Positions 1-9,964 are shown, numbered from the stretch's first letter. The stretch: DNA of 64,000 bases from Acidobacteriota bacterium (GCA_016185425.1 JACPNQ010000006.1:1-64000); one strand, 5' to 3'. Notes: generated by a model not told the origin, from the sequence alone. Made by a program: numbers and translations.

Positions 1-139
1 CAATGCATACTTCAAATCGCTCGGACTTCCCTCATTGTTTGAAGAAGTGAAGGCGTAACCGACTCGAACCGCCGTGTACGGACCCGTACGCACGGTGGTG
101 TGGCAGGGGTCGGCGGGTGACCGCCGCCCCTATGCCGAT
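1..139 (+). mobile_element. 3' end of a bacterial group II intron (domains V and VI)
   Basis: The left edge lies inside a group II intron. After the end of the intron-encoded protein, positions about 67-100 fold as domain V: a 9-bp lower stem (ACCGCCGTG with CACGGTGGT), a 2-nt CG bulge on the 3' strand, and an upper TACG/CGTA stem with a GACC loop. Positions about 102-137 fold as domain VI: GGC/GCC, GGGG/CCCC and CGGCGG/CCGCCG with a GTGA loop. A132 is unpaired in the 3' strand and sits 7 nt before the inferred 3' splice end (GAT at 137-139), where a branch-point adenosine is expected. The 5' domains and most of the protein lie outside the window. Family class is not assigned. Confidence 0.8.
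2..58 (+). CDS. Group II intron-encoded reverse transcriptase/maturase, C-terminal end (partial)
   Basis: Only the last 18 codons are visible, ending NAYFKSLGLPSLFEEVKA and a TAA at 56-58. The tail has the N-x-x-F-x-x-x-G-L-x-S-L pattern often seen at the C-terminus of intron-encoded reverse transcriptases. It stops 8 nt before domain V, which is the usual position of an ORF looped out of domain IV. The protein would splice and mobilise the intron. The assignment rests mainly on the RNA structure downstream; the peptide alone would be too short. The rest of the gene is upstream of the window. Confidence 0.6.
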   Translation, partial: NAYFKSLGLPSLFEEVKA

Positions 140-505
140 CAACGAGATCCCGGGCTTCGTCAAACCGGCACAGGAGAGGATGAAAAGGTGGGGGAATGGA
201 CGGTTGTGCCCATGGCGCACCGCGGAACATACGCGGAAGAAGATAGATCGGAGAATCCACAGCCTGTAAGTACCGTGCTGGCGGGTACCAGACGGACCGT
301 TTTCTTTCTTGCTAATAAATATTAATAAAAATAGTATTGCTTACTAAGTGGCCGATATGGAGAATTATTACGAAGAGGACTAATCACAGAAGCGGCTCGG
401 CGCTATTAATTAATAGACCGTCTAGAGCGATGTGCTGCATTCGAGTCGATTTAGCAAATCATTAGGCGCGCATAACATTCGTTGTGAGTGGCGGAGGAAT
501 TATAC
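140..505. other. Non-coding stretch after the intron
   Basis: This is the 3' exon side of the intron insertion. I see no convincing gene. Short open frames cross the first 190 nt but have no ribosome site and no recognisable product. Positions about 300-420 are clearly more AT-rich than the surroundings and could hold the promoter for the small ORF at 506 and the following genes. No good -35/-10 pair could be fixed. Confidence 0.4.
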
Positions 506-628
506 ATGTCTACAGCCGCGTTTCAAGGCGGTTACTGGAGTCAGGTGTCCTGGTTTCTGAGAGAGCAGCGGAGTTTTGGACGACTCTTTGCGCGATTCGC
601 GACTAGACGTTTGACTGCAAAGCCGTGA
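506..628 (+). CDS. Putative 40-residue small protein
   Basis: An ATG at 506 is preceded by GGAGG at 493-497 with an 8-nt spacer, one of the best ribosome sites in this part of the window. It opens 40 codons to a TGA at 626-628. The peptide begins MSTAAFQGGYWSQVSWFL and ends in an arginine-rich stretch (residues about 22-37: RxxxSFGRLFARFATRR). No signal peptide or known family is recognised. It lies 22 nt before the start of the next gene, so it may be a short leader gene translated from the same message. The alternative is a chance ORF; the ribosome site is the only strong argument. Confidence 0.45.
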   Translation: MSTAAFQGGYWSQVSWFLREQRSFGRLFARFATRRLTAKP

Positions 629-650
629 TGGCGGGGTTGGGGGGACTGAC

Positions 651-2914
651 ATGGAACTGACGTGGCGCGGGCGATTCCTCGGTGTGCTTGTCTGGATGGT
701 GCTGTTGTCTGTGGCCGCGCCGGGTCAGTCTCCGGCTGTCGCAACGAAAGAGTACATTCACTTGGGCGGGCGGCTCATCGCGATCGAGAGTACAGGGAGC
801 GGGTGCGCCACGGCGACACCTGTCACCGCGTCGGTGGCAATAGGGGGGGGAGTGCCAGCTTTACCGTCAAATGCACGTTTCCGCCCGGCGCCTCCGGACC
901 CGTTTCCTTCACCACCTCCACTCTACCCATGGGAGTGACCGTGGCCTTCGATCCTCCTACTTTGACTGCGTCCGGCAGTTCGATTGCCACATTCACGGCT
1001 GCGACCGGAGCGGTGATGGGCAATTATCCGATTGACATCAGTGCGACGGCGCCTTTTCCTGTGCAGAAGGCGAATGTGACGCTGCGAATCGGCGACTTCT
1101 CCTTGACTGCTGCTCCCTCTACGCAATCGGTATTTCCAGGCGCTGCCACGAGTTACACCGTCACGCAGACGGTTCAGAATGGATTCAACGCGCCGGTTGC
1201 ATTGAGCGTGACGGGACTACCTAGCGGGGCGAGTGCGACGTTCGCTCTCGCCACACTTAACGGGCCCGGTCAGTCTGCCTTGAACATCAGCACAAGTGCT
1301 TCGACGTCCGTAGGCAGCTACCCTCTCACGATCACTGGGACGACGAGCGGAGTGACGAGAAACGCGTCGGTGAATCTGGTCGTGGGCGGTGTGTCCATGC
1401 TGCCATTTGGCTGCTCTTCGGCGGATATCGGCGGCACCTTTAGTGGAACGGGAACGAGCTATGCAAACGGCGTGTTTACTCTGACTGGGTCTGGTGCCAA
1501 CTCGGATCAGTTTCACTATATGTACTGCCCCTTGACTGGAGATGGATCAATCGTGGCGCGGGTGGCAGGACTGCCCACAAGTGGAAACTACGTTTGGTCC
1601 AAGGTCGGTCTGATGCTGCGGAGTGGGCTTACACCGACTTCTAGCTACGTGTTACTTGGAGCAACGGACGATGGGCAATCGGGGGGAATACAGTGGTATC
1701 GGCATGGGCAGTGGCGGACTTCAACAGGTGGGGGACTAGGGAGCAATTATCCGAATTGGCACCGAATCGGGGCGCCATATTGGTTTAAGCTGGAGCGGCG
1801 CGGGAACTTGGTGATCGCCTACGGATCAACAAATGGTAGCAACTGGGAAGAAGTTACGAGGCAAACATTGACCTTAAGTATGACCGCCTATGTGGGGTTG
1901 ATCGTATGTCCCGAAACGGGAAGTGGGTCGCAGTCGACGATCACGGCCACATTCGACAATGTGACAGTGAGCAACACGGTGAACGGATCTTATTTGACGG
2001 CGGTTCCGGAGCGGCAGGTAATTCCTGTGACGGGCGGGACGAGCCAGTACGGGTTGACGGTGAATCCGATGAACGTGCCTGTGAGCGGGAGCACGACGGT
2101 GACGTTTGCGGCGACGGGATTGCCGGCGGGAGTGACGGCGAGTTTTAGTCCGGCGACGGTGACGGCGAGTGTGGATGGGACTGGGAAGGCGATAGCCGGG
2201 GCGACGACGATGACGCTGAACAGCGGGGCGCTGGCGGCGGGGACGTATGGGTTTGTGGTGACGGCGACGGCGGGGGGAGCGAGCACGGAGGTGAAGCTGG
2301 TGCTAGAGGCGGGCGGGACAGACGGACTGCCGGCCGGATGGTACAGCGATGACATCGGCAAGGCGGTGGCTGGCAGTGGGGCATCGTACAGTAACGGGGT
2401 ATACACGGTGACGGGCGGCCCGACTTCCATGGGAGGCAACTACGACGAGTTCCGGTTTGTGTACCGGGCGCTGCAGGGGAATGGGACGATCGTGGCCCGG
2501 GTGGCGGGTCTGCCGACGACTGGAACGTTTGTTTGGTCCAGGGTGGCATTAATGTTGCGAGACGGCCCGTCTCCGACGTCGAGTTATTTCATGATTGGGC
2601 CGAACGACAATGGGGGGTCGGCGGGGATCCAGTGGATCCGGCTGGGACAATGGCGGACATCCTTAGGGGCAGGTATCGCTGGCAATAATCCGAATTGGCC
2701 ATTGATAGGAGCGCCGTACTGGTTCAAGATTGAGCGGCAAGGGAACCTGGTGATTGGGTCCGGGTCGACAAACGGCAGTAACTGGGAGGAGATGGGAAGA
2801 GTAACGTTGCCGTTGGGGCCGACCGCCTATGTAGGTTTGGCGGTAAGCCCGGAGATCGCAAACGGGTCGCAGTCGACAATAACAGCTACATTCGACAATG
2901 TGACGGTGCAATGA
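651..2914 (+). CDS. Secreted Ig-like / DUF1349-like tandem-repeat protein, frameshifted at a G8 tract
   Basis: The ATG at 651 opens a signal peptide (MELTWRGRFLGVLVWMVLL, cleavage after about residue 25). This frame runs to 938 without domain sense, while the body from about 852 to 2914 is read in the -1 frame. The switch falls at G843-850. One extra G would join signal peptide and body as ...VAIGGGSASFTV..., giving about 754 residues. The body has Ig-like/BACON-type beta domains (nt 850-1390 and 1980-2320) and two copies of a roughly 190-residue concanavalin-like module (nt 1395-1975 and 2325-2911). Both copies share SDDIG, DGSIVARVAGLP, YWFKxER and STITATFDNVTV. An adhesive or glycan-binding surface role is inferred. 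As written, the product is not secretable. Confidence 0.7.
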
Positions 2915-2928
2915 GGAAGGCTATTGAC

Positions 2929-3642
2929 ATGAGTAATACTCGAATCCTGCGGAAATTGATCATCATAGTTGGCATAACGATTGCGGCTCTCCCGACTTAC
3001 GCCCAGGGCCAATCGGGCGGTGTCCGCGGCACGATTCTGGACAGCGACGGGAAACCTCTCAAGGGTGGATTTGCCGTTGTTTCGCGGAAGGATCCGGCGG
3101 GGGCGCGTGGCGGTGGCGGGCGGAAGACCAGCCTTGCTACAGGAAATGACGGCGTATTCTCGATTGCGGGTCTCCCGGCCGGCGCGTATACGCTCTGCAT
3201 TCAAGCGCCGGGCACCGATCTGCTCGATCCGTGCCGGTGGGGATCGGCTCCTGCCGTCAATGTGACGGCCAGCCAGGTCGCCGCCGCCGGAAACATTCGC
3301 CTGGCGATGGGCGCCCGGCTGCGCGTGCGGTTGCAGGATCAGCAAGGACAACTGGACGCGCACGAAGGCATCACGAAGGGCGCGCATGTGCTGGTCGGGG
3401 TATGGACGGCTGATGGACTCTTTCAGCGCGCAACATCGTCCGCACGCGGCAAGGCGTTTCGGGAGTACTCGTTGCTGATTCCTCGGGGAACGCCACTACG
3501 GCTTAACGTCTACAGCAAGTATTTTCAGATTCAGGACGGCGCGGACAAACCGCAGCCGTTGTCGGGTTTTATGTCGGCGATTCAGGCACCGGCGCAGGGA
3601 CAGATGAATCCAGTTGAGTACCGGGTCGTGGCGCCGAAATAG
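2929..3642 (+). CDS. Secreted carboxypeptidase-regulatory-like domain protein
   Basis: The start at 2929 is chosen over the in-frame ATG at 2911 because AGGAAGG lies at 2914-2920, 8 nt upstream, and because it gives a clean signal peptide (MSNTRILRKLIIIVGITIAA, cleavage near AQG). The mature protein of about 210 residues starts with a transthyretin-like carboxypeptidase-regulatory fold: SGGVRGTILDSDGKPL, then GVFSIAGLPAGAYTLCI. The C-terminal half (from about residue 130) is unassigned. It follows the previous gene by 14 nt and was probably cotranscribed. The fold usually serves protein-protein or carbohydrate contacts in secreted Acidobacteriota proteins. No enzymatic residues are seen. Confidence 0.75.
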   Translation: MSNTRILRKLIIIVGITIAALPTYAQGQSGGVRGTILDSDGKPLKGGFAVVSRKDPAGARGGGGRKTSLATGNDGVFSIAGLPAGAYTLCIQAPGTDLLDPCRWGSAPAVNVTASQVAAAGNIRLAMGARLRVRLQDQQGQLDAHEGITKGAHVLVGVWTADGLFQRATSSARGKAFREYSLLIPRGTPLRLNVYSKYFQIQDGADKPQPLSGFMSAIQAPAQGQMNPVEYRVVAPK

Positions 3643-3878
3643 GGGTATGGGGACCGTTCAGGAACACGACAAGAAGAGAATGATTGCACCAGCGCTGCCA
3701 CAATGCTCGATTGACGCGGTTCAGAACGGACAAACGAAGGCGCAGCGAGATCCATCGCAATTTCTGGGGGCGCGGCGAACACGATGGTGCATATAAAACC
3801 AACATTTTCGGAATCGAAGCAGTTGCAAGGACGGCCAGATGTAGAGATCAAGCTGATGCGCGGTGTGGAGGGGAAGAA

Positions 3879-4664
3879 GTGAGGTTACTTAGGCGACGGG
3901 CGTTACTGCCCACAATAGCTGGATTTGCCTACTCGTTACGTGGTCAGTCAGGTTCCGGGAGTACAAACGGTAAAGGGCCGATTCCACTTATCCGGTCCGG
4001 CGTCGTGCCCCCGCACGCCAAACGGTACTTCGATGCGCTGGGCGACAGAGTTTTCAAGAGCGGCAAGGAACGCAGCACGGTTAGGGGGAGTCTGGAAGTC
4101 GCGGGAGCGGCGAATGAAGACATCTCATGGACATGGGAGTTTCCAGGGAAGCTGCGACTGCTTCGGGCGGCTGGCAAGGGCTTGATTGTATTCGACCCCG
4201 CCAGGAGCTCCGTGAAAAACCTCGACGATACCAATGATGACCTGCTCGAGGTACTGAGTGCCGATACCACGGAGACTTTCTTTGACAATCTACAACGCGG
4301 ATTCACGCCGCGGTTTCTCGGCGCGGAATTCCGTGTAAAGGGAAAGAGCGGGTTCGGATCGCTCGTGGACATTTATGAGCACGCTGTTCCGGTTGCTGCG
4401 CGCAGCCAGCGCGGCATGAGCGTGAAGCACTACATGTTCGACAGTGCAACCGGGCTGCTTTCTAAGGTCTCGTACCAGCGGACTGTCGCGGGCAAAATGA
4501 CGCAAGTGTCGACTGAACTGTCTCAATACGTGACCGCAAATGGTTATCTTGCCCCGCAGCGACTTACAAGGTATCACCAAACGCAAAAGCGATTCCAACT
4601 GGACATACAGGATGTGCAGTGGCTCGCTGGAGTTTTGGACAACCTCTTCGAAGAATCCCGATAG
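3879..4664 (+). CDS. Small secreted protein upstream of RHS (LolA/LppX-like sorting fold possible)
   Basis: The open frame extends further upstream, but GTG at 3879 gives a Tat-like signal (MRLLRRRALLPTIAGFAYSL) and has GGGGAAG just before it, so it is preferred; the product is 261 residues. The mature part alternates short beta strands: a fragment with ISWTWEFPGKLRL, then FGSLVDIYEHA, then KHYMFDSATGLLSKV and LAPQRL. This resembles the layout of LolA-type lipoprotein-binding folds. The family match is not certain. Its stop is 12 nt before the RHS start, so the two are almost certainly one transcript, and it may help export or assembly of the RHS protein (inference). The 236 nt upstream hold nothing recognisable. 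Confidence 0.65.
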   Translation: MRLLRRRALLPTIAGFAYSLRGQSGSGSTNGKGPIPLIRSGVVPPHAKRYFDALGDRVFKSGKERSTVRGSLEVAGAANEDISWTWEFPGKLRLLRAAGKGLIVFDPARSSVKNLDDTNDDLLEVLSADTTETFFDNLQRGFTPRFLGAEFRVKGKSGFGSLVDIYEHAVPVAARSQRGMSVKHYMFDSATGLLSKVSYQRTVAGKMTQVSTELSQYVTANGYLAPQRLTRYHQTQKRFQLDIQDVQWLAGVLDNLFEESR

Positions 4665-4676
4665 TCAGGAAATCCC

Positions 4677-7600
4677 ATGCGATCTATCCTTGCCAGCATC
4701 CTTGCCTTTAGTTTCGCAGGAGCAGCCCTACTCGCCCAGACCCTGCCCGGATTTGGCACGTTCAGTCCGGACCGCGGTTTCATGGCCTATGGAAGTTACT
4801 CGGTTTCCGATACGGAGAACATTAATGAAGCGAATGGTGGTTTAACACTCCGCTATCCTCTGGCGTCCCTGCCGCCAGGGCGAGGCGGATTCACTCACGG
4901 GATCGGCCTAGTCTACAACTCGCAAATCTTTGACCTTACGACAGAGGCGGCGACGCCGATATACGCCTACGGAAACACGTATTGTGACCCGTCCCCATGT
5001 CCCCAAAAGATCAATGTGCTTACACGGCACAAGTTGCAGGGAGGCTGGCAGTACTCGTTTTCCTACGTTCTGGAAGAAGAGACAAGGCCCGGCGATGTCC
5101 CTTGCACCTCCACCAACGAACTGGGTTGGGCAATGAAGAAATACACCCTTACGCTTCCGGATGGAAGCAGCCATACGCTCCGCATGATCGGATCGAAGGA
5201 TTATTACGGCGACGGCTACTACCGCCACGACTTCAATGGAACCAAGGCATGCCCGTTGGCGCCCGGTGGACCCATCGACAGCCCAGTATCGTTTTATACG
5301 ACCGATGGATCGTTTATCCAAGTAGTAAAAAATAGTTCAAGCTGGACTGCGACGTTTCCCGACGGCAAGCGAGTAAGCGGTTCCTCGCACAGGGCGAGCC
5401 AGATCTGCGGTCGAAACGACAACTGCGTCTCGATACAAAACTCGTTAGACCCTGCGGACGGGGACAAGCCAATTACGGAGGTTGTCGATGCGATCGGGCG
5501 CCGGATTCGCATCAAATACAACATCGACGCGTGTCTAGATCCCCCAAACTGCACTTCGTCCAGCGATCAGATCTTCGCACCCGGTTATGGCGGAACCGGC
5601 TCCGACCCGACCGCCTCACCCGCATACCAATGGAATGTGATTTGGACGAACTCGAGCGTAGGGAGCAGCGGTGATGCTCTCAATTATTTCTGCAACAGCC
5701 CCACCGAGCCGTTGCCCGAAGGGACTCCCTACACCTGCAAGATGGTGTCGACGGTAAGAAATGTGCAACAGATTGTTCTGCCGACCGGGGCCGGCGCGTT
5801 GAAGTACGAATTCCTCTATGCGGATGACAGCGCTCCGGCCGGCATGAAAGGTTGGGGTGAGATCCGGGAGGTTCGATTGCCCAATGCATCTCCTGGAGCA
5901 GACTATCGTCCGCGTGTGGAGTATTTGTGGAAACTCCGCCCAACCGGCCTATTTCGCGATGCGCAAAGGGATGCCGAGAACAGTATCATTTCGAAGTCGT
6001 TGTTCCGCCGTGAGGAGCTGGCGGGGACGAGCATGAATGTACCGACGGAGACATGGACGTACACGTTTCCGAGAGGCGCGTCTTTGACAGGCACAATTAC
6101 CGGCCCCGATGGAGGAACCACGACAAACCACTTCATCATGAGCAACGACCTCGGCCGACACGATTTGGTATGGAAGACGGTGTCCCACGCGGGCGGGATC
6201 ATTGAAAAGCATTGGGAGAGAAACGAGCCGTGGCTTGGGACTCCGGCCAACGCGGACAGGAGGAACATCTACGTTCGAGCTGAGTTCCGGAAGCCGCCTG
6301 GTGCGAATCAGTACAGCGCCGTAGTATTCGAACTTGACAAGAACGGGAATACCAAGAAACAGACCGAGTATGACTTTGGCGTACAGTTTGGGCGAGATAC
6401 CCTTGGAGTTCCCAACTCGGCACCGACAAGCGGGACCGTACTCCGCACGGCCCTTTATGACTACTATTTCGAAACGCAACCTGCTGCTATGCTTCCTCCG
6501 TTGGATTATGAGCAGACTGATGCAAATGCCTACTGGCGCAACTATGGTCTTCGCGTTAAAGGGGCCAAAAAGCGGACGACCGTTAAGGGCGCCAGCGGGA
6601 TTGAGGAGTCGGCGACTGACTTTTTTTATGACAGTCCGGGGACGACAGCCAATCTTACGTCGGAAGCGAAGTGGGACAACAGCAATGGTGCGGTGCTTCC
6701 GCCCGCTGGAGGTCTCAGCCGCCTGGCTGGCAACGCGGAGGTGACCGATTATACATGGACAGCCGGGAATTTGACGGGATCGACCGGGCCGGACAACGAC
6801 GTTACGATATTGACTTACGGCGAACTTGCAGGGTGTCCAAGCAACCATACGAATCTTTACCCTACTCAGGTAGTGCAGCACTCCGGTCCGGGGGGCTTGC
6901 CGGCGACGTTCGAATTCCAGTACGACTGCGCGACGGGATTGCTGAAAAAGTTAGTGAAGGAGCCCGGACTCTCGGCGAAGGCGATAACGGTCACCGGAGC
7001 CTATGATTTGTACGGCCGGCCGACCGGCCAAGTGACGGCTGCGGGAGTCGGCGGCTCAACGTTGCTGCGCCAAGCAGGAACCGAATACAACGATACGGCC
7101 CGTTGGGTCCGGCAGACGGCGAGTTTGGATGGGCCGTCGGATATGCGGTTGGCTGCGGTGTTCCATTTTGACGGAATGGGGCAGTTGACGCGCGACCGGC
7201 GAACCGACGACAGCGGCGGTGCGGTGAGCGCGAGTTCGACTAATGGGGTCGTTTCGGAGCGGTTCGCGCGGTACGTCGCGAGCGAGGGTCGGTACGAATT
7301 GGAATCGAGCACGTACAAACCGAGTCCGGAAGCCGCCGTGACGCAGCCGCCGCGTGCGTGGGCGCGCAAGTTGTTCGATCGCGACGGACGGCTGGTGGAA
7401 TCGAAGACATTCAAAGGCGATGCATTGCCGCCGCCCTGGGGTGCGAACGGCAATGTCGCCAGTTCCACGACTTATAGCTACTCAGGAGCAAGTACAACGA
7501 TTACCGATGCCGCTGAAAAGCAGCGTACGGAAACGCGAGATGGGCTGGGCCGGCAGAAGAGCGTCTCAGACGGGGGGCTGGTTCAGGCCATCTATGAGTA

Positions 7601-9962
7601 TGATTCGCGAGATCAGGTAACACAGGTGACGCAGACCGACAGCGCGAACTATGGCAGCACGTTTACGCAGATCCGCACGTTCTCTTACACTTCTCTAGGC
7701 CGATTGGAATCGGCGAGCAATCCGGAAAGCGGGATAGCGAGATACAAGTACTATCCGGGCGGAGCGCTAAAGGAGCGGAAAGATGCGCGGAACGTGACCG
7801 TCACGTTGACCTACGATGGAGCGCAGCGCGTGAAGACCTGGACGTATTCGGACGGTACGCCTGGCGTTCTGTACTGCTACGACGGAGAGGTGTACGACTC
7901 GGGAAGTTGCCAGGCGCTGAGCGGAAGGAGTTCCGACGGCGCGGATTACCCGAAGGGGCGATTGACGGGGATCGGTACAACGGTGGCGTGGACTAACCAT
8001 GAGCAGATAGACGGGCTGGGGCGAACGTTACGGGTCAAGCAGGGAGTGGCGGGACTGGGAGAGAAGGTGCTGACGTACGGGTACGCGGCGAACGATGCGG
8101 TGAAGCAAATCGGGTATCCGAGCGGGCGGATGGTGACCTACGCGTTGTCGGATGCTGGGCGGGCGACCCAGGTGACCGGACTGCTGGGTGGGCAGACGAC
8201 GCAGTATGTGAGCGAAGCGAAGTATAGTGCGTCTGGGATGCCTTTGAGCTGGAAGCTATCCGGCGGGCTTGTGAAAGAGACACGGAGCTACAATTGGCTC
8301 GGGCAGATGACCGGGATGGAGGCGCTACGGAACACGGATCTGCTGTTGCGGCTGACGTTTGACTACCCAGCGTTTGGGAACAATGGGAACCTGCTGGGCC
8401 AGACAGTGGAGACGGGGACGCGAACGTTCCGGCAGTATTACGGTTACGACGGAGCGAACCGGCTGCGTCTGGCGATGGAACGGGGGAGCAATGGTTGGGA
8501 CCTGAGCACAGCCACGTGCGGTGGGATCCAGGGAACGTGGGCGGGCGGAGAGTGGTGTGTGCGTTATGGGCACGACGGATTTGGGAATGCCTGGAGCCCG
8601 GAGCATCCGGGAGCGGGGGGATTGGCTGCTAACGGGCCGAGCTGGTATTTACACACCGACAACGGGACGTATGTGAATAACCGCTTTAAGGATGTGGGCT
8701 ACGACCCGGCAGGTAACCAGACGCAAGTGCAGGTGAATAATGCGCAGCGGGTTGGGGATTATGACGGGGATTCGCGATTGATATGTGTGAGAGATACGGT
8801 GCCGGAAACTACGACGGTGGCGGAGAACTTCTACGATGGCGAGGGGCGGAGAGTAAAGCGGACCGTGAGCGGGTTGACAACGTACTATGTGTACGGGCTG
8901 GACGGGGCGGTGGCCGCGGAGTATCAGACGCCTTTGCAGGCTGGGTCGGTGGGGCCGAAGTATGTGCTGACGGATCACCTCGGTTCGACGCGGATGTTGA
9001 TCAGCGGGGACGGAACGCCGGTTGTGCGACGGGACTATGAACCGTTTGGAATGGAGATAGCGCGGAGCGGTGAGGGGTACGGTGCGGCGGATTCGACCGC
9101 TTGGAGGTTTACGGGGAAGGAGCGGGATGGGGAGACGGGGCTGGATTATTTTGGGGCGCGGTATTTCTCGGGGGCGCAGGGGAGGTTTACTAGCCCGGAT
9201 CTATTGATGGCGAGCGGTAGAACGGGAGTGGCGCAGAGTTGGAATCGTTACGCGTATGTATTGAACAACCCCCTCAGCTATGTAGATCCAACTGGAATGC
9301 AGGAAGTGCCGACGTCTTGTGGGGTTGGCAATCTGGATTGTCTTCAGGCAGAGAGCCAAGCGATTGCGAATGCCTTCAACGCCGACACAGGGATAGGGAT
9401 TCTGAAGGGCGTGGCGAACTCGGCGATCAGCGCAAATGCAACCGTAAGCCCTGGTCTAGGCCTGTTGTTTATGGCATTGGGTAGCCCGCAATTTCAAGCT
9501 ACGAATACAAATCAGCAAATAGGCATGTTTCTAGCAGCGGCTACGGAAGCAGCGTTTGGAATTGTAGCCGGCGGGGCCACGACGAATACTACAACAACTA
9601 CTGTTTTCCGAGTTGAAGGCGCGGCTAATACAAGACTAGGAATAGGACCTAATGGCAGTGTGTCCATCGAAGGCTCGAACATGCTTTTTCTGAACTTCGG
9701 GCAGGAGGGACGCGCTCAACAGTTTCTCCAACACCGTGTCGCTCAGGGCACGGACGCGGCACAGATCAAGTCATTTGAGGTGCCGACATCCTTTCTTCAG
9801 GACCTTAGGAAGAGCGCGGTGCCGGAGAGCTTGGCGCGTCAGAATCCTAATGCGCCAATTCGAGTAGACGCAACGAAGGCCCCAGATCAGTTTGGGCTCC
9901 GGCCCGCGCAAATAGAGGCGCTTCGAAAGGTCATTGTGCCAGGAAGTGGCAGGACATACTAA
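4677..9962 (+). CDS. Secreted RHS/YD-repeat polymorphic toxin with variable C-terminal tip
   Basis: This is a 1761-residue protein with a signal peptide (MRSILASILAFSFAGAALLA); AGGAA lies 5-9 nt before the ATG. Residues about 40-700 form the N-terminal beta-rich shell region. YD repeats fill about 770-1470. The conserved core runs about 1470-1540 (FTGKERDGETGLDYFGARYF, then NRYAYVLNNPLSYVDPTGM), where RHS proteins self-cleave and the toxin tip begins. The tip, about 220 residues, has a hydrophobic Gly/Ala stretch and then a compact domain with TVFRVEG, LFLNFGQEGRAQQFL, VPTSFLQDLRKSAVPESLAR and DQFGLRPAQIEAL. I cannot name its activity with confidence; an ADP-ribosyltransferase-like fold is one possibility. 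The last 600 bases look less GC-rich than the core. The next gene is the likely immunity partner. Confidence 0.9.
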   Translation: MRSILASILAFSFAGAALLAQTLPGFGTFSPDRGFMAYGSYSVSDTENINEANGGLTLRYPLASLPPGRGGFTHGIGLVYNSQIFDLTTEAATPIYAYGNTYCDPSPCPQKINVLTRHKLQGGWQYSFSYVLEEETRPGDVPCTSTNELGWAMKKYTLTLPDGSSHTLRMIGSKDYYGDGYYRHDFNGTKACPLAPGGPIDSPVSFYTTDGSFIQVVKNSSSWTATFPDGKRVSGSSHRASQICGRNDNCVSIQNSLDPADGDKPITEVVDAIGRRIRIKYNIDACLDPPNCTSSSDQIFAPGYGGTGSDPTASPAYQWNVIWTNSSVGSSGDALNYFCNSPTEPLPEGTPYTCKMVSTVRNVQQIVLPTGAGALKYEFLYADDSAPAGMKGWGEIREVRLPNASPGADYRPRVEYLWKLRPTGLFRDAQRDAENSIISKSLFRREELAGTSMNVPTETWTYTFPRGASLTGTITGPDGGTTTNHFIMSNDLGRHDLVWKTVSHAGGIIEKHWERNEPWLGTPANADRRNIYVRAEFRKPPGANQYSAVVFELDKNGNTKKQTEYDFGVQFGRDTLGVPNSAPTSGTVLRTALYDYYFETQPAAMLPPLDYEQTDANAYWRNYGLRVKGAKKRTTVKGASGIEESATDFFYDSPGTTANLTSEAKWDNSNGAVLPPAGGLSRLAGNAEVTDYTWTAGNLTGSTGPDNDVTILTYGELAGCPSNHTNLYPTQVVQHSGPGGLPATFEFQYDCATGLLKKLVKEPGLSAKAITVTGAYDLYGRPTGQVTAAGVGGSTLLRQAGTEYNDTARWVRQTASLDGPSDMRLAAVFHFDGMGQLTRDRRTDDSGGAVSASSTNGVVSERFARYVASEGRYELESSTYKPSPEAAVTQPPRAWARKLFDRDGRLVESKTFKGDALPPPWGANGNVASSTTYSYSGASTTITDAAEKQRTETRDGLGRQKSVSDGGLVQAIYEYDSRDQVTQVTQTDSANYGSTFTQIRTFSYTSLGRLESASNPESGIARYKYYPGGALKERKDARNVTVTLTYDGAQRVKTWTYSDGTPGVLYCYDGEVYDSGSCQALSGRSSDGADYPKGRLTGIGTTVAWTNHEQIDGLGRTLRVKQGVAGLGEKVLTYGYAANDAVKQIGYPSGRMVTYALSDAGRATQVTGLLGGQTTQYVSEAKYSASGMPLSWKLSGGLVKETRSYNWLGQMTGMEALRNTDLLLRLTFDYPAFGNNGNLLGQTVETGTRTFRQYYGYDGANRLRLAMERGSNGWDLSTATCGGIQGTWAGGEWCVRYGHDGFGNAWSPEHPGAGGLAANGPSWYLHTDNGTYVNNRFKDVGYDPAGNQTQVQVNNAQRVGDYDGDSRLICVRDTVPETTTVAENFYDGEGRRVKRTVSGLTTYYVYGLDGAVAAEYQTPLQAGSVGPKYVLTDHLGSTRMLISGDGTPVVRRDYEPFGMEIARSGEGYGAADSTAWRFTGKERDGETGLDYFGARYFSGAQGRFTSPDLLMASGRTGVAQSWNRYAYVLNNPLSYVDPTGMQEVPTSCGVGNLDCLQAESQAIANAFNADTGIGILKGVANSAISANATVSPGLGLLFMALGSPQFQATNTNQQIGMFLAAATEAAFGIVAGGATTNTTTTTVFRVEGAANTRLGIGPNGSVSIEGSNMLFLNFGQEGRAQQFLQHRVAQGTDAAQIKSFEVPTSFLQDLRKSAVPESLARQNPNAPIRVDATKAPDQFGLRPAQIEALRKVIVPGSGRTY

Positions 9963-9964
9963 GC

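Noticed and set aside
140..269. Open frame after the intron splice site (43 codons to TAA at 267)
   Set aside because: It could be the interrupted exon, but no start, no ribosome site and no recognisable protein support it.
1990..2439. Minus-strand frames opposite the Ig-like protein
   Set aside because: They mirror the third-position G bias of the Thr/Ala/Val-rich linker on the plus strand and have no domain content.
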